Of a stretch of 64,000 nt of DNA, positions 33,286 through 48,200 are shown in pieces. The notes under the pieces were generated by a model that ran no database searches, was not told the origin of the DNA, and saw nothing but the letters and a program-made list of their open reading frames with translations. Position numbers and translations under genes: made by a program. Each line of letters opens with the position of its first letter. The first letter of the stretch is position 1. The DNA is from Pararge aegeria. Taxonomy: Eukaryota; Arthropoda; Insecta; Lepidoptera; Nymphalidae. The stretch covers positions 4,960,001-5,024,000 of the forward strand of contig NC_053191.1 in the NCBI RefSeq assembly GCF_905163445.1. Reading direction: 5' to 3'.

Positions 33286-36200
33286 GTAATTTTTTTTCTG
33301 GCGCCTTATAGATGGGTAAACGCCGGCTTCACGCTCGAAAAAGCATAACTCACTATCACGTTCCACCAGAGTCAAGCGTGCAAGCGAGAGAGCAGAGGAC
33401 GTAAAATTATCGTCAGTAAACCATTACATTACCTATAAACAGAGCAACACTTCGCAGGGCATGCCAGGAATACATGCAACGTGCTGCCTTATGTCTATCA
33501 ACCTGTGGTGTAGGTAAGGCTCGTGTGCCTTCATAACACCGGCAACAACGCACTTTAGACCGGAACACAGTATTGCAACAATGCTGCTTTGCGGCTGCAA
33601 TAAGCATGGTTGTTCTACCCCGGCCTGTCACAAAAAGGTCTTCGAATACTTACTTATTGTAATAAAGCTCTAATAGCTACTACTAACTAATATTTTTACC
33701 ACACTTGTTAATCGCCGGAAATACCGCGTTCCGCTGCAAGTATAAATCTAATTTGGAGAAAATTTGCTACGGCAATAGCTATAGCCGTTAGAAGCTCATA
33801 GATATTCAGTTTTTAATAATCGCGCGGGGACTATGGATTTTCCGTAAAGTTGGCCTACGTGAAATAAATGAATTTTGAACGACATCAAACAAGTCGGAGG
33901 AAGCAGATCGACGTTAGCGGAATTTTAAACAAGGACTCCCAGCAGTGGACGTCCATTGGTTGACATAATGAAATTGTTTCATTATGTCAACCAATCCCTC
34001 ATTCCTTCCTATACTTAAAAACTTCAGCTATTTACAGAGCTGTTTAACGGGACGCTTGTTGGTGTAGCTATATTCAAAAGGCTCTGATCAGGGGCAGAGG
34101 GCTATTTCATTAGATTTTGAATACCTAATAGCTCCAGATGAAAATGATCTTCGAACAAATTTTATCACTAATGGTGGTCTCAAACCAGGCGGCATTGGAA
34201 ACGGTTCGTTGCGAGGAGTTACAGTTGGAGCTGTCGTCAGCAATGCGAGCGCGGGGCACGTCGACCACAGCTACATGGTCGACACAGGCCTCGCAACCAG
34301 CCTCTGAAATAGAACGCATTATGGCTAAGATCGAACAAGACAACCGCATTCTGGCCGAATTGGAATATTCTAGATCTACGACCCACGGTAAATATACAAA
34401 GCATATTATAAGGATAATTTTCAATAGGCTTTCTAGGCTGTATTTTATTTTTTAAACGTTGTGTAACGGTCGGAACACTTATGCAGTGTATTTTCGCGCT
34501 CTGATTTTTGAAAGATGCTGTCAATCGAAGTGTGAAAAAACACTACCTTACACTGCAATTCAGACGTTATGAGACGTTCTAGCCTTATATCTATGTATTA
34601 CTCTATAAAAGTGGCTCGCCTCGAACTTGTGTTGTGTGTATGAGATTCCCTTTCTGTTCTATAGTCTCTGGGATATTTTTTATTACTGCTAATTTGTCGA
34701 AAATAATTAACTTAGTTACTTACTAACTTATCTACTAACAGCCTACTTTGGATTAATAAACTCTTTGGTTGACAGGAATACAATCGAGCGGATCAAACCA
34801 GGCGCTCGGGGAATTTCATTCGCCGACACCGTCGCCTTTACCTCATACGTATACAAGCACGTCAAGCCACGCAGCCCTCTGTCAGAGTAACACCATGCCC
34901 ACTCTCTCCTCTCTACACGCCACATCACATTTCACCGCCCCTAGTTCTAACTCCATGGCCTACTCTATGAGTGCGCACAATCCTACTTCATATTCAAATC
35001 CTGTCTCCGCTTCCTATGGTATGACTAACCCACACCAGGTCACTTTTACCAATCCAGTTACAGCCCCGCTTGGAAACAACATTAGTCAAATCTCCAGTAC
35101 TCTGGCAGGGCTACAATCGAATCTTCAAAACCTTGGAAATGTTTCTGCTATGGGATTGGGTGGAACATTAGTTGGACCAGCAATTACAGGAACAATGACA
35201 GGAACTGGACTTTCTAGTTGCCTTAATAACCCACCGACAAGTTTATCTGGAGGACTTACAAGCACGCTCGCTGGATTAGCCTCAAATTTAAGTAGTGCAC
35301 TGGGAAATCCACTATCAAATCTTACAGGAGGGACTCAATTAGGAGGATTGAACACTAGTTTAACCGGCACGAGTGCGTACGGGGCTGGTTCTGGTACTTA
35401 TACAAATCCACTTTTGTCGAGCAGCCTGGGAGCGAACACAATGAATATCAAACTTAAACCGATAGATGAAATAGACCTTGGTTTAAGTCGATATGGGACT
35501 AATAATCCATCTATAGTTAGAGCTGCAACACCTGTAACACCGCACCAACCTACTTGGAACCTAGGATTAGATAGCCAATTTGGAACTGATAGAATAGGAA
35601 ATACAGACACATTCCTCCATGATCGAGGTCCAAGATCCATAAGACTTTTACCCAATAACATTATGTTGGATGTTGACGGTACGTTATATATATATTTGTT
35701 TTTTAGTTTGATACTCAATAGGCCATTAATAAGCTATTTTTTGTATGTATTTCAATATTTCAGTACGAAATACCCATTATATGAATGGCGGTGCACCTTC
35801 GGAACCTCAAGTTGATATGTTGGATATTCCAGGAAAAGGGCGATGTTGCGTTTACATCGCGAGATTCTCTTATGAACCCCCAGAGTAAGTAATTTATAAT
35901 TTAGGAGTTTTGTAGTTTGTGAGTTCCATGATAAAGAGTTTTACGTTGACATTTTTAGAGTTGAAACTGCGGAAGGAGAGTTATCTATCTGCGCTGGTGA
36001 TTACCTTTTAGTATGGGGACCTCCAGACCCTAGTGCAACAATGCTTGACGCAGAATTGTTAGATGGTCGACGAGGTCTCGTTCCTGCAAATTTTGTTCAA
36101 AGATTAGTTGGGGACGACCTCTTAGAGTTTCATCAGGTAATAAACCATGTAATTGCATTTTATTCGCTATTCAATCATATTTAAAATAAGATAGATCTGG

Positions 36201-39200
36201 TCTCGATGATAGGTGTTTTTTTTGCATTATTAGGCCGTAGTAGCTACATTGCGGGATGCTGATGAAACTGCAACCACAGCTATAAGTGACCTGTCGCTCA
36301 GTAGAGATGTGGCACGTCTTAGTGAAATGGCAGATATCAGTGAGTGTCCCGAAGACGACGACAATGGTAAGATACTGGGCAAATCCATTTATTTTAAAAA
36401 TAGTGCCAAAAATTAATTCTAGAATAAAGGAAAATTTTAATCATTAAGATCCTCAGTAGCGATCCGAACCTTTTAGAAATTCAGCATCACCCTGTTCAAT
36501 ATTTTAAATATGTAAATACTCGTAGCATACCATTTATATTATATTCTGGCATAGAATTTCCTGACATCGGTATAATTTTAATATATGCATGTTTATTATC
36601 ACGACCTTAATGCACTCAAAGTGACGATAGGTTGCCATTCAATTATTACATTTAAATAGCAAAATTGGAATTCCTGAGAATATTTTTTTAAAATTTACTA
36701 GGGTTTGAAATCACTTAACTCGCTTATCTTTAACAATTAGCCATAGAGTTCTATAGTTAAACCTTTGTCCTTTCCTACTGACCCTATCCTATGACATCGG
36801 AATTCGCTGCACGCTTCTTGGCATATCACATCGCACTTCGCCTGCTTGGCTGATTCCTACTCGCGATCTGCCCTCAAACCTGAACAGCCGAGCTGTTTTT
36901 CTCGTCGTTAGTGCCTGCACCGCGTCAGCTGACCTTGGAGAGACAGCTCAACAAATCTGTGCTGATTGGATGGACGGCGCCCGAGGGGGTACAGCAAGCA
37001 AACATCGAAAGTTACCATGTTTACGTCGATGGCGTTCTGAAAACTACGGTTAAAGCAACTGAGCGCACGCGCGCATTGGTTGAAGGAGTAGATGCCAATC
37101 GGGTGAGCTTATTTAAATACTTCTAGAAACTTTTGGTTGATATTGTTTAACATAAAATAAAATCACTTAGATGTTGTTTTAATATTTACGTCTAAAAAGC
37201 ACCACTGTATTTTTAGTTTAATTTAACCTCGCAATCTTTAGTTTTCATTCATTACTTTGCTTCAATTGTTAGTAACATTTTATAAAAGTTTGTATTTCTG
37301 TAAAATTAATATGATTTTCATTATTTCCAAAGCCACATCGTATTAGCGTACGTTCAGTGACAGTCACTCGACGAACGTCCAGAGATGCCGCTTGTACAAT
37401 GGTGATAGGCCGGGATACTGGAAATATGGGTCCTACATGTGTAAGAGCAAGCGGAGTTACCTGTTCTCAAGCAGTTATATCATGGTTACCGGCTAATTCA
37501 AATCATCAGCATGTTGTTTGTGTTAATAATGTTGAAGTAAGTATTGTATTGTTTTTGAGTAAATGATACTAAACATGCACCAGAATAATAAAATTTAAGT
37601 AAACTATCATTTTAGGTACGTACAGTGAAACCAGGTGTTTATAGACACACGATAACCGGTCTCTCACCAAGTACTCAATATAGGGTCACAGTCAGAGCTA
37701 AGCATTTGAGGGCCGGTCCGCCCGGAGTTCCGATTGAAGAAGCTCCCGGGGCTTATACTGACTTCAGAACTTTGCCAAAAGGTCTGCCGGATCCGCCAAA
37801 TGAAATAATGGTACAAAATGTTTATATCTGAAACTATAGCATGATATAAATTAAGCATGCTTTCGTCGATTTTTTAACACTCTACACTCACATTTTTCCT
37901 GCTCGCCTTTACATATAAAATACTACCTAACCTTTTATGAATATACCTATCTAGCTCATACGTATTTTATGTATTATTTGTTTGTATAATTTGAATTGGT
38001 AACCAGTGAAACAGTCCTGTAAATAATAATATATCATTTACAGAACTGGCCTTCAAAATACAAAACATATATCAGCGTTTTAGCACACGCACTTAAACAA
38101 TGCTTTTCAACGCTCACGAAGTGTGTGATTAAAGTCCTAACATTAACGTTTTCACAAGTCATACACAACCCCTGTCCCTTTCAAGTAATATATCACGACC
38201 TCCAAGCACGCGGCACAATGGAAAATTTCGAGGAAGTCGCGTCAATCGCAACCATTAATCCAGCGCCAGGACAAATTTTTATTGATTCCGCTCACGTTGT
38301 TGGTAGCTTAGTATTTCCCTTTGTTTTTTCAAATCCTCCCTCGATGTGGCTTAATAGTATGTGTGAATACATGTCATAACCCAATTGGCCGAAAGAAAAT
38401 GGCTGGATTGTTGGTGGTGATTGGTGCGGTGTCGCAGGTGGAAGCTGGGCCCCAGGACGGCACCCTGCTAGTGACGTGGCAGCCGGTGCTCCGCCCGCCC
38501 GCCTCTGGACCTGTCACAGGATACGCGGTGTACGCCGACGGGAAGAAGGTGACTGATGTCGATTCGCCTACCGGTGATCATGCGCTCATCGACATTGGCA
38601 AATTGATCGGCCTCAATCCAAAATGCGTTACTGTGAGTACTGTACCGCTTAGACTGGCTACTTGAGCGCTGTGTTATATACATGCACTAATACTTTCCGC
38701 AATTGTACACGTGTGCGTATGCTCTTAACAACTTGACTTGCTGCTTTTGTCTTTGACACGTATGGTGTATTTATGTGTGTTTAATTACAGGTGCGAACAA
38801 AATCGCGGGACAGCCAGTCGAGTGATAGTGCACCTACAGCAATACCACCGGCTGTGCTCCGAGGGGTCGTCTCTAGGGTTCCTCGTGGACCAGGTATTGG
38901 TCCCAATCAGCCAGCTCAGGGCTTTCGAGGGCAACGACCCCAACCTTACCAACAACACCAGCAAGTAATAGAGCATGACGAAAATCTTTCTGACAAGGAA
39001 ATATTCCCAGCCGCTAATCGTCATGATCCGCAAACGACTCAGGTGATAATTCATTTATATTTTTTTATAATATAGGAATACTAACTTTAATGATAATGAG
39101 TTGTCAAGTGCGTGTCGAACACGCATAAGAGAGGATTCCGTAGTCATCCCAATGATGAGAATTTGAATGTGTAAATACCGGGTAACTTTCTTATTAGTAT

Positions 39201-42200
39201 TCAATTTCCGTGAATTATCGTGATCAGTAAAAACTTCGCGTATTCAGATTCCCTACAATTTTTAGTTAAAGTAATTATGGGAGTTAAAGTATTTAGACTG
39301 TGGGGACATCAATGCACGTTATAAGACACTGTGCTTCTGAGTTTGTTTTACAAATACTACCGTATCCGTTATCACATCCAGTTGTAACAGAGGATATAAT
39401 TTTTGAAAAAAAAAACTTTATACATACAATTAAACCACCCCCAGGTTAATTGTTTCTTTGTTTTCTTTCAATAAGAAGTTATGATTGATTAGGTACACGC
39501 CGCAGTAGCGGTAATGAATTTTTATAAATATAGTTAATTTAAAATGTCTGCCGTCTGTCATCTGACTCTACTTTATCTTTTTTCGGATTCCGAGAGGATA
39601 ATTCTTCTTTAATATAACTTACATATCTACATGACGAAGATAAAATTTAAAAATGCCTTGTTTGACTACGGAATCCTAAGTACCCAAAAATTCTTACTCG
39701 TCATTAAAATCTTTTGCTTTACTAAAATATTTAAATATAAAGTATGCTTTGTTATTTCTGTACAATTAACTACTGTATTATAATCGTCTAAAAACTTTTT
39801 TAAGTTCATCAAAATTGTTAATATCTACATAAAGAAACTTATTAAATGTTGGCACAGCACTTGGTGTACTTTTAGTTTGCAAATCAATGTTGTATCTTTT
39901 TGTTTGTAAATTTGACCATCATTTCGCCAGTATCGGTCTTTCTTTTGTTTACAATGTGTGAGAAAGCTTCTTTTCATTTTAAGTTATCCTTCATTTGTTT
40001 GGTCTTCTTAGCTGTTGCTATAAAATCAATGTCATATTATGCTCTCTTTTTACTCAAGAAGCTATTTTACAACTGTCTCAAATTTCCTGTTGGATAGTTA
40101 GGTAACATATAAATATGATATATAAAAATACATACTGGAGGTATGAAATTAACTTCATAATGTTTATAAGTTGCCTAACTAATCCTCACGTCTATATAAC
40201 TGATGAATTCAAATTATCGATGTATATGGATAGGCGTATTCCATTTTTTGCTCTCCCAAAAATAAGCTTTAACAACGAACACATGAATTGTTGTATTTAC
40301 TTACTTTTTAGAGAGTATTATTTAGAAAGCTCATATCTTCGAAATGTGTTTAAAAGTTATTTTTTGTTTATAATGATGTTGACTTATTAAATATAATAAA
40401 GATGGCGGATGAAAGGATCTGTACAAAAATCTTCATTGCCTTTTGTGTTGTATAAATTTGTCAAATTATGACGATCGGTATTTAAAAGAATTATGACTTA
40501 TTTACGTTACTGGCTACCGCCGATGTAAATTAAGATATTTACTGAAAGAACGGTGTTCTCATAAATGTTGTCGCCGTTAACGTTAATCTGTTATTTTATA
40601 TGGATGACCCTGATGCAATGATCGGAGGGACGACCAAAAGTCACAATTAAACAACACCGTACAAGGTTAGAGCCACTGTACTTTTGGGCGATGGGCCTCA
40701 GTAGTGCGTTGCGTCGTCAACAATATAGTTTTAAGACATTAAAGTGTTATAAAACGCACCAGAGGCTAACTTGAAAACTTACACTGGCGCTAAAAAACAA
40801 ACGTCCAAACGATTGACAGCACTTAGTCAACTGACAAGGCAAACCAAATTTGGAATAGTTAAGCAAATTTGTCATAAGCCTAGTTTGCTGAAGATCTATC
40901 TGTATACGTCGATGGTTAATAAATTGTAGTTTCTGAACAAAATAATAGCTTCTTGCGTAAACTCGGTGTTGCAAACTGCACTCTTTATACTCTCTCCTGT
41001 GGTTCTGTCGCTGGCATCTTCTAAATGTCGAGTAGTTCTCTGCAAATCGGTTCCAACACAACCACGCGCGCCATCGATTATATATATACCTCTAGCTATG
41101 CACTCGGCTCGAGCAATCAAAATTAAATGCATAATGCTTGCGACTATACTAAACGCTGAGTATCGCTATAGATCGCGCTATAAATCATACAAAGACGTGT
41201 TGTGATTTAGCTGCGCGAGCCCAGCACCGTTATCGATAAAGACAAGAGTCAGGACAAGTAAAGCGCGTTGTTAATTTGTTAAAGTTTTAAAAAATACCAC
41301 AAATTCATTAATAAGTATAGAAACCATTTTCACAATAATATTATTTGTTAAAATCATTATGAAATATGTTATTTGTTGCAAGTTGCTACAGATAAAACGG
41401 TTGCTGCTATTTTTTTAATTCATATATTATTTTTAATTATAGAACTCAAACTAAATTTCCTTTTTTCTAATTGGCCTTTAAAAGGCACTTTTGAGGCCCA
41501 CATCTTGAATTTACTAATACATCAATATCAAAAATTAACATTTACAAATAAAAAAAACACATCACTTTTTTATTTATTATTAATATTGTGATCATTAACC
41601 CTTTTTTTCATATTTCTCTTGTACCAGTAAATACTTTATCGATAACACTTATTGTCACATGCAATGCGCCACATTTTTTCGTCCCGTAAATCCTGCGTGG
41701 GAGAGAGCGCGAAACATTCGCTGTACCACTCCTGCGTTTCATGACGTGGTCTGCAGCGATATTTGGCGTTTAGTGCAGATTAGTAGTCTCTAGTGCTATT
41801 GGCCGATACCTAACAGTGCACGACACCCTACAGATACCCGTATACATAGGACAAATAAATAAAGAGCTTGTAATTTGTGACACAGACAGAAACCCTCATG
41901 GAGCTCATTTCGTTTACGTACCACTTAAAGTATAATCTTGCCTCTCTCTCTCACATAACTATTATACACCTTTCCGTAGCCCACGAGCGGATTCGGCACA
42001 GGCCTCCTAAAGAGTATATTCGACAAAATAACCCCTTCGGTAAGGAATTTTAACACGTCTTTTAAGTATATATTTTATTTTTATTTTTTTAATCATCTTA
42101 ACACTTTTTGTTTAGAATAAAACAGTTTTGATTTTTGGAGTGATTTATTTTCGTTATTAGTTTTCTTTACACAGTGTGCTCGTATTTTAATAGCATCGTT

Positions 42201-45200
42201 ATATACGTATTTACTGACGTAGTCAACTATAATCCATACATATGACGATATTTTCTTTGAGTATGCTTATGTACATAATATAAACGTAGTACGACTTCGA
42301 TAACATATAGTAGAAAAAATATTACATGTTAGCTACTGTTTATCTAATGCATATATATAATTATATCTATACTCGTTTTACGAGTTTCCATGTTTAGTAC
42401 CTGTTTTAATATTCACACCATAGCCAATAGTTTGGTTGATAAAAGATTAGCACATTAATAAAGATTTAGAAAAACACTTTCTGAACTGGTGTTAATACGA
42501 CTTATTTTTTTGTATTAACTTTAGGCATCCATAACAGCAGGCTAACATAACTATAACAATATAATATCATCGTCGAATAATTAACTTTTACACTGCTCAT
42601 AATATTAATTCTCATATACTCACTAAGAACTAGTCTAAAATTCATCCATACAATATAATAATAAGTATACATAGCCAAAAGTCGCAAAACTAATTATTGG
42701 ATTGCTAGCATTATGTAAAAACTCGAGTGTTGGGAAGTTAGCGGAAGCTTACACGAAAGGCAACTTTTAGTTTTACTTCGGCTTCACCTCGCGGCTTCTC
42801 TTGCTCTACATTTATATTGCCTTCAAATTCTAAAATATACCCTATCTATTACTATTATATTATCTGTATAAAGGCCTTCTAATTTATGAGTTATGTCGTC
42901 GTCAGCTTATATAATTATTTCGTGCTTCAGCGGTTAATTATTTTGCCAACTATAAAAATATGTAACGTCATAAAGCACATGTTGACCACTGTCATATCCA
43001 TGTTCATGCGCATTGATAGCATACGATGTCTAAACAATGAGTATTTACTTATTCAAAATACTGAATGACCGTGTGGTACCTATCAGCAATCGGGGATACC
43101 GGCCATCGAAATCACTAAAGAGGGAGCGGTGGAGGGCGGTAGTGAAGACGAAGAGGCAACGCACCGCCGCGCGCAGGTCTGCGATCTCTAATACTGCAAT
43201 CGATGTGCTCTTCATGTGCTAGCACTGTTCACTTTGCTCTTCTCTTTCAATTTTATGCGGAAATTCCAATCACAAGTTTTCACTTTTCGTTCTTCTATGT
43301 TGTTATCTTCACGTCCTCGATGTTCGACACACTACACAGGTTCACGTTCGACACACTCCAGGTTTCCGACACGTAAATGTTACCCTTTGCCCGGCAGATA
43401 GGACATGCGTCCCCACAGAGCACTCGATACAGAATCATAGCATCCGAGCATGCGCAGCGTGTTTGTATGGTTGTCTCTGCATGCTGTCTTGGCTTCGACT
43501 CGTTCTCAATTAACCTTTTACCTACACTCTTCTTACTACGTCTCTGTCTATACATGGATTAAATAAATAAATTGACGGAATAATAAAAAATATACTTAAT
43601 TTGTGCGCAACCTATGCCAACTCAATAATATCTATGCTATGGACGATGTGGTTACAAAATATGTAAGTGCTGCACGCTAGCTTTCGTTGTGCATGGGGAT
43701 TGGATAGAGTTTCAGAGGAATGTTATATCTTAATACCAAGGTAAAGTATTAATTGCTTATGATCGCATACGCCAAAAGAAATTATATGGCTGTAAGCTTG
43801 ATAAATTGCTGTGGGCTTCGTTATGGAAAATCTAACCTTATTAATGTGTTGGTACGTACGGACGTCAGCAGCAGCCGTCCCAACCTGCACAAGCGTCGCA
43901 GCAGCCTTCGGGGCAGCAGTTCCCGAATACACCAGCCTACCATGGCACGCAGCAACCCCCCTTTCAACAGGGCGGCCAATTCCCAAGTAACCAGCCGACC
44001 CAGTACCCCAGCCAGACCCAGCCATATCAGAACCCTCCGCCCAGAAACCACCACGAAAGAGGACGCCCTCCTAATCCTCACCAGGTTTATTTCTGTTTCA
44101 ATTCTTTTATCTACAGCTACCTTACATTTTGCATCAAGTACAACAGAGTGTTTTTTACTTATTTCTTTTCTTGAATAGATTTGAATTTAGAATACGCATT
44201 ATTTATTTGTTGTCGTTTACCTTTCATATTCTTGCAACTGTTGTTTGATATATTAGAGTTTTCAAAATACAAAAAAAATACAATTTATTTTAAAACATTA
44301 TGAAAATTCCGCATAATGATATTTTTTTTACAACAGCAGCAAATGCAGCAAATGCAGCAAGGGCCACAAGGTCAAATGCCTCAGTATGGCCCACGAGGAG
44401 GTCCTCCAATGGGTCCAAGAGGCCCCCCGCCAGGCCAGCGTCCCCAACAAGGCCACCCACAATCCAAGAGGTGTCGTTATTTCATGGCGCTTTTTGACTA
44501 CGATCCAGTCACCATGAGTCCCAACCCTGAAAGTTGTGATGAGGAACTGCCATTTAGCGACGGAGACATTATAAAGGTAAGTATTGTAAACGATTCTTAA
44601 TATTCTATTGGAGATGGATATTGATTATCGTGTGGTAACGGCATTTTAGAATAAAGTTATCGCCACCCCTCCTCTCGGCCTCATACCGATTATGAGGTGA
44701 CTAATAATATTACTGTAGTAATTTTTTGGCAACTAGATTTAACGTACCTACATTAATAAAGTTTCTAAAACGAGGCTCTTTGTTTCGTTGGTATTTGCCT
44801 ACTTAATTTCATCCAGTGATCGACGGTGATAAATCAAATAAATATTTAAGGCCCTCAAATGTCTCCAGAAACCATGCATACTGACTGTTGAGAGACTTAG
44901 ATAATACCCTATAACCAATATACTGAAGATATCCAAATCCCAGTAAAAAAAAATTGTTTTTCTTTATGTCAGGTCTGGGGTGACAAGGACGCAGATGGTT
45001 TCTATTGGGGTGAAAGCCGCGGTCGCCGAGGCTACGTGCCCCACAATATGGTTGCGGAGGTATCAGAGCAAGAAGCCACGGGGCAGACCACTGCCAAGCC
45101 CCGGGACAGATGGACGGACGCTTACGCGCAGCCTTTGCGAAGAATGGTCGCCCTTTATGATTACGATCCTCAGGAGCTCAGTCCTAATGTTGACGCTGAT

Positions 45201-48200
45201 GTAAGTGGGCATTATCATTGACATACCTAAACCACAGAGATTTCAAGTAGAAGTTCTAGTATATAGGCTCTTTTGAAAAGTCAAGTCACACAGATTCTAG
45301 CAGCATCAAAATTTTCAAATTTTCATTTTTATCTCAGGGTAGTCATGTCGATTGTTATCGAAAAACTTAATATAGTTTAGAGATTTGTGAACAACAGAAT
45401 TATTGGCATCAGTATCGTATTAGACAGTACCTATCGTACCTTGTAACTATGTCACTGTTAAAAACAATATCGCTTAATTACTTTTGTGAACTAACTAACT
45501 ACCAGGACATAATGAATATTACAGGGATTTAGATTGATGATATTATAAAATGAAAACAACAACCCTTTTACCGCTACCCCAAAAAATAATACAGGTTTCA
45601 TTAATATAAAAATATCTTTAATTCTAGGTGGAGCTGAGTTTTCACACAGGGCAAATAATCCATGTGTATGGAGATATGGACGACGATGGATTCTTTATGG
45701 CAGAGATTGACGGTGTTAGAGGACTGGTGCCGAGTAATTTCCTCGCGGAAGCCACCGACCAATACGGACCTGGCGGTCAGGCTCCTCAAGGTTAGCCACT
45801 ATTTTTATAGATTCCAAGCTACATGTAGACTAGCGTAGCAGATTTTTGGAGCAGTGTAATAAATCTAAATACATCTCTGAAAGGATATTATATAGAATAT
45901 TCTTGGTGATATAAGATAGCAAGGCTGTCCGCCACAATGGGACATTAACAGGATAGAAATTATGATTATGAAGTGGATGAGATCACATCATTTCGTTACA
46001 GCTCATATGTTCTATAAAACGTCCAAAATTGCATTTGTGTTCCATGCAATTCACACAGTTATGGTGTACTAAATCCAAACATAAATTTCGCATTATTGAG
46101 TTTCCTACACGTTGAAGAAAAGCGTATAACTATTTTTGGTGTCCAATTTAAATGTAATTATAAGAAGTTGTTGCATCCCTCGTAATGAATGGTGTAGCGC
46201 AAGGTAAATGGCTAGATGCTGGGACGCAAATCCATTGATTGCGTTGGTTTAAATGATTTTTGAGGTATTATTAGATCTTTACTTACGTTTTGATACTATC
46301 ATCTAATAGTAATAATTCACTTAGTCTGAGATCGTTTCAGTTATCTATCTGTAGTATAATTCACCTGCGGAGAAAACTTTTGCTTGCAAGTAATAAGTAA
46401 GCATAATTAGAAATAACCTCTAATGATCTTATAGTAAGAGTAACAATGCGACACCTAAGCCTGCCATGTTACATTGGACCTGTAATCAAGCTTAAGCTAT
46501 GTTGACGGTACATTATATTCCTCGCTCAAATCTAGAGAAGCCTGTGTCCAGTAGTAGGACAATAATTTAAATTGATAATGAATGTTTTTAACTAAGTTCA
46601 TAGAAGTTTCCCTTGATAGATTATGCCTTCTTCGTGATTCCATAATTGTTTAGCGAAAAACTGATACAGATAGTTTAAGCTCCAAAGAGATTACTCCACA
46701 ATAGACAACAGAAAGTCAGTCATAATTGGTGCAATTGTTTAGTGCACAATTTGACGCAAACTTATGTTATTAATATTGTTCCACCATGAAGAGGACATTA
46801 TTATAGTTTACTGAAATTGATTTTTCTTACCTATCATTTGGTATAGGCGTTGGAGCACCGGGCGGTAGAACGGCAATCCCAGGAACAATTCCTGGAGGAG
46901 GGCAGGGTCGCGGACGAGGTCCTCCCCCAGGTCCCGGTGCCCGAGGCCCTCCCCCTCCCCCTAGAGACAACGTAGCACCAGCCCCGAGGAACCACCATCG
47001 AAAAACAGGTAAAATTCTCCTCAATACTTTTGTGTAATGTACTGTGTAGAGCCGCGAACGGCTTTTCAATATTCGCTGTCATAGTTACTTTCCCTGTTAG
47101 TAAAAAAAATATATATAAAACGTTTAGGTAAGTCCAGCTGACGATCAGGGTTAATTCTGATCACTAAGAGCTTTGAGTGTTTCATGTTTGCACCTTGGAC
47201 TTGCTGTGTGACTACTGAAAGACGCTCGCTATTTCGCTCTGGTAACTTCTATCATCTTCTCTGTACACGGTCTTAAGATTGCTACGGGACTCGCTTTGCG
47301 AGTTTTAATGATTTCTTATATTATAAACTTGTGGACACTCGTAGTAAATAGATAGTCCAATTTAGTGCATTGATTAAAACATTCGTAACTTTATGAATCA
47401 GCCAAATATAAATGTGAATGAAAACTAACATTAAGAAATTGTGATGCGAGTCCGGTTGCAATCCACGGAGCACAAAGACTCTTGGTGTACACTATGCTGA
47501 TAACACTATCTTGGATTACACAGTCACAGACATCGAAGTTTCACACGCGTAACTTTGAAGATACAACGAAACACGAAAGCCAATAACTGAACTCCTTTTT
47601 AACGTTTCAGCAATACTCTTGGTCTTTATTAAGGGCAACTTTATTTTCTTTTCGTCTGCATTATCTTTCTGACTGTCCTTTCTGTTTTGTTTTGTCACAA
47701 CTTCCCTATTGTTTTACCGAAATAGCTGTCACATTAGCTCGCGAAAGGTAGGCTGGTCTAATACACGCAACATAGCTTTGCACAGAGTCCACGATGTGCG
47801 TGAGGTGTGATCCAAGATTCAAGTGGTTGTCTGTGGTCACTATACAGGATGTTTGGTGCATCGTGTGCCAAATCGAATCTGATGATTGGAGGGGTCTTTG
47901 GCTATCTCTTCAGCCCTCGTAAAAAAATCTTGCTCAAACGGTTTTTTTTATACTGATTTTAAATTGTTTTTTTAAAAATTGTAAAAATTCTACATTTAAA
48001 TTTTAATAAAAAATAAAGTTGTTAAGTATTAATTAATTTTCTTTTTAATCTTTAATTTGTAACGTTTTACGCTTCTTTTGAAACTAGAATTACACGCCAG
48101 CAACATCTAGTTTTTGTTTTACAGCCCCGCAAAGTTTTTTTTACGTAAAAAAATAAGCTTGAACGTCAACTTTCGGTTTTAATAAAAAAAAAACTAAAAG

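Noticed and set aside
35398..35718. 106-codon - strand ORF opposite Rbp exon 3
   Set aside because: Shadow of the real coding exon on the other strand.
40950..41210. Block with TATATATA and less AT-rich flanks as an internal Rbp promoter
   Set aside because: Only composition supports it; no downstream exon with a suitable start was found nearby.
43295..43555. - strand open frame with Cys pairs (CACSDAM, CGDACPICRAKG) inside an Rbp intron
   Set aside because: The Cys spacing does not fit a zinc finger I know, no splice signals or start support it, and part is an imperfect 24-bp tandem repeat (TTCGACACAC).
46827..47082. Two - strand Pro/Gly-rich ORFs
   Set aside because: Mirror images of the Gly/Pro/Arg-rich Rbp exon 17.
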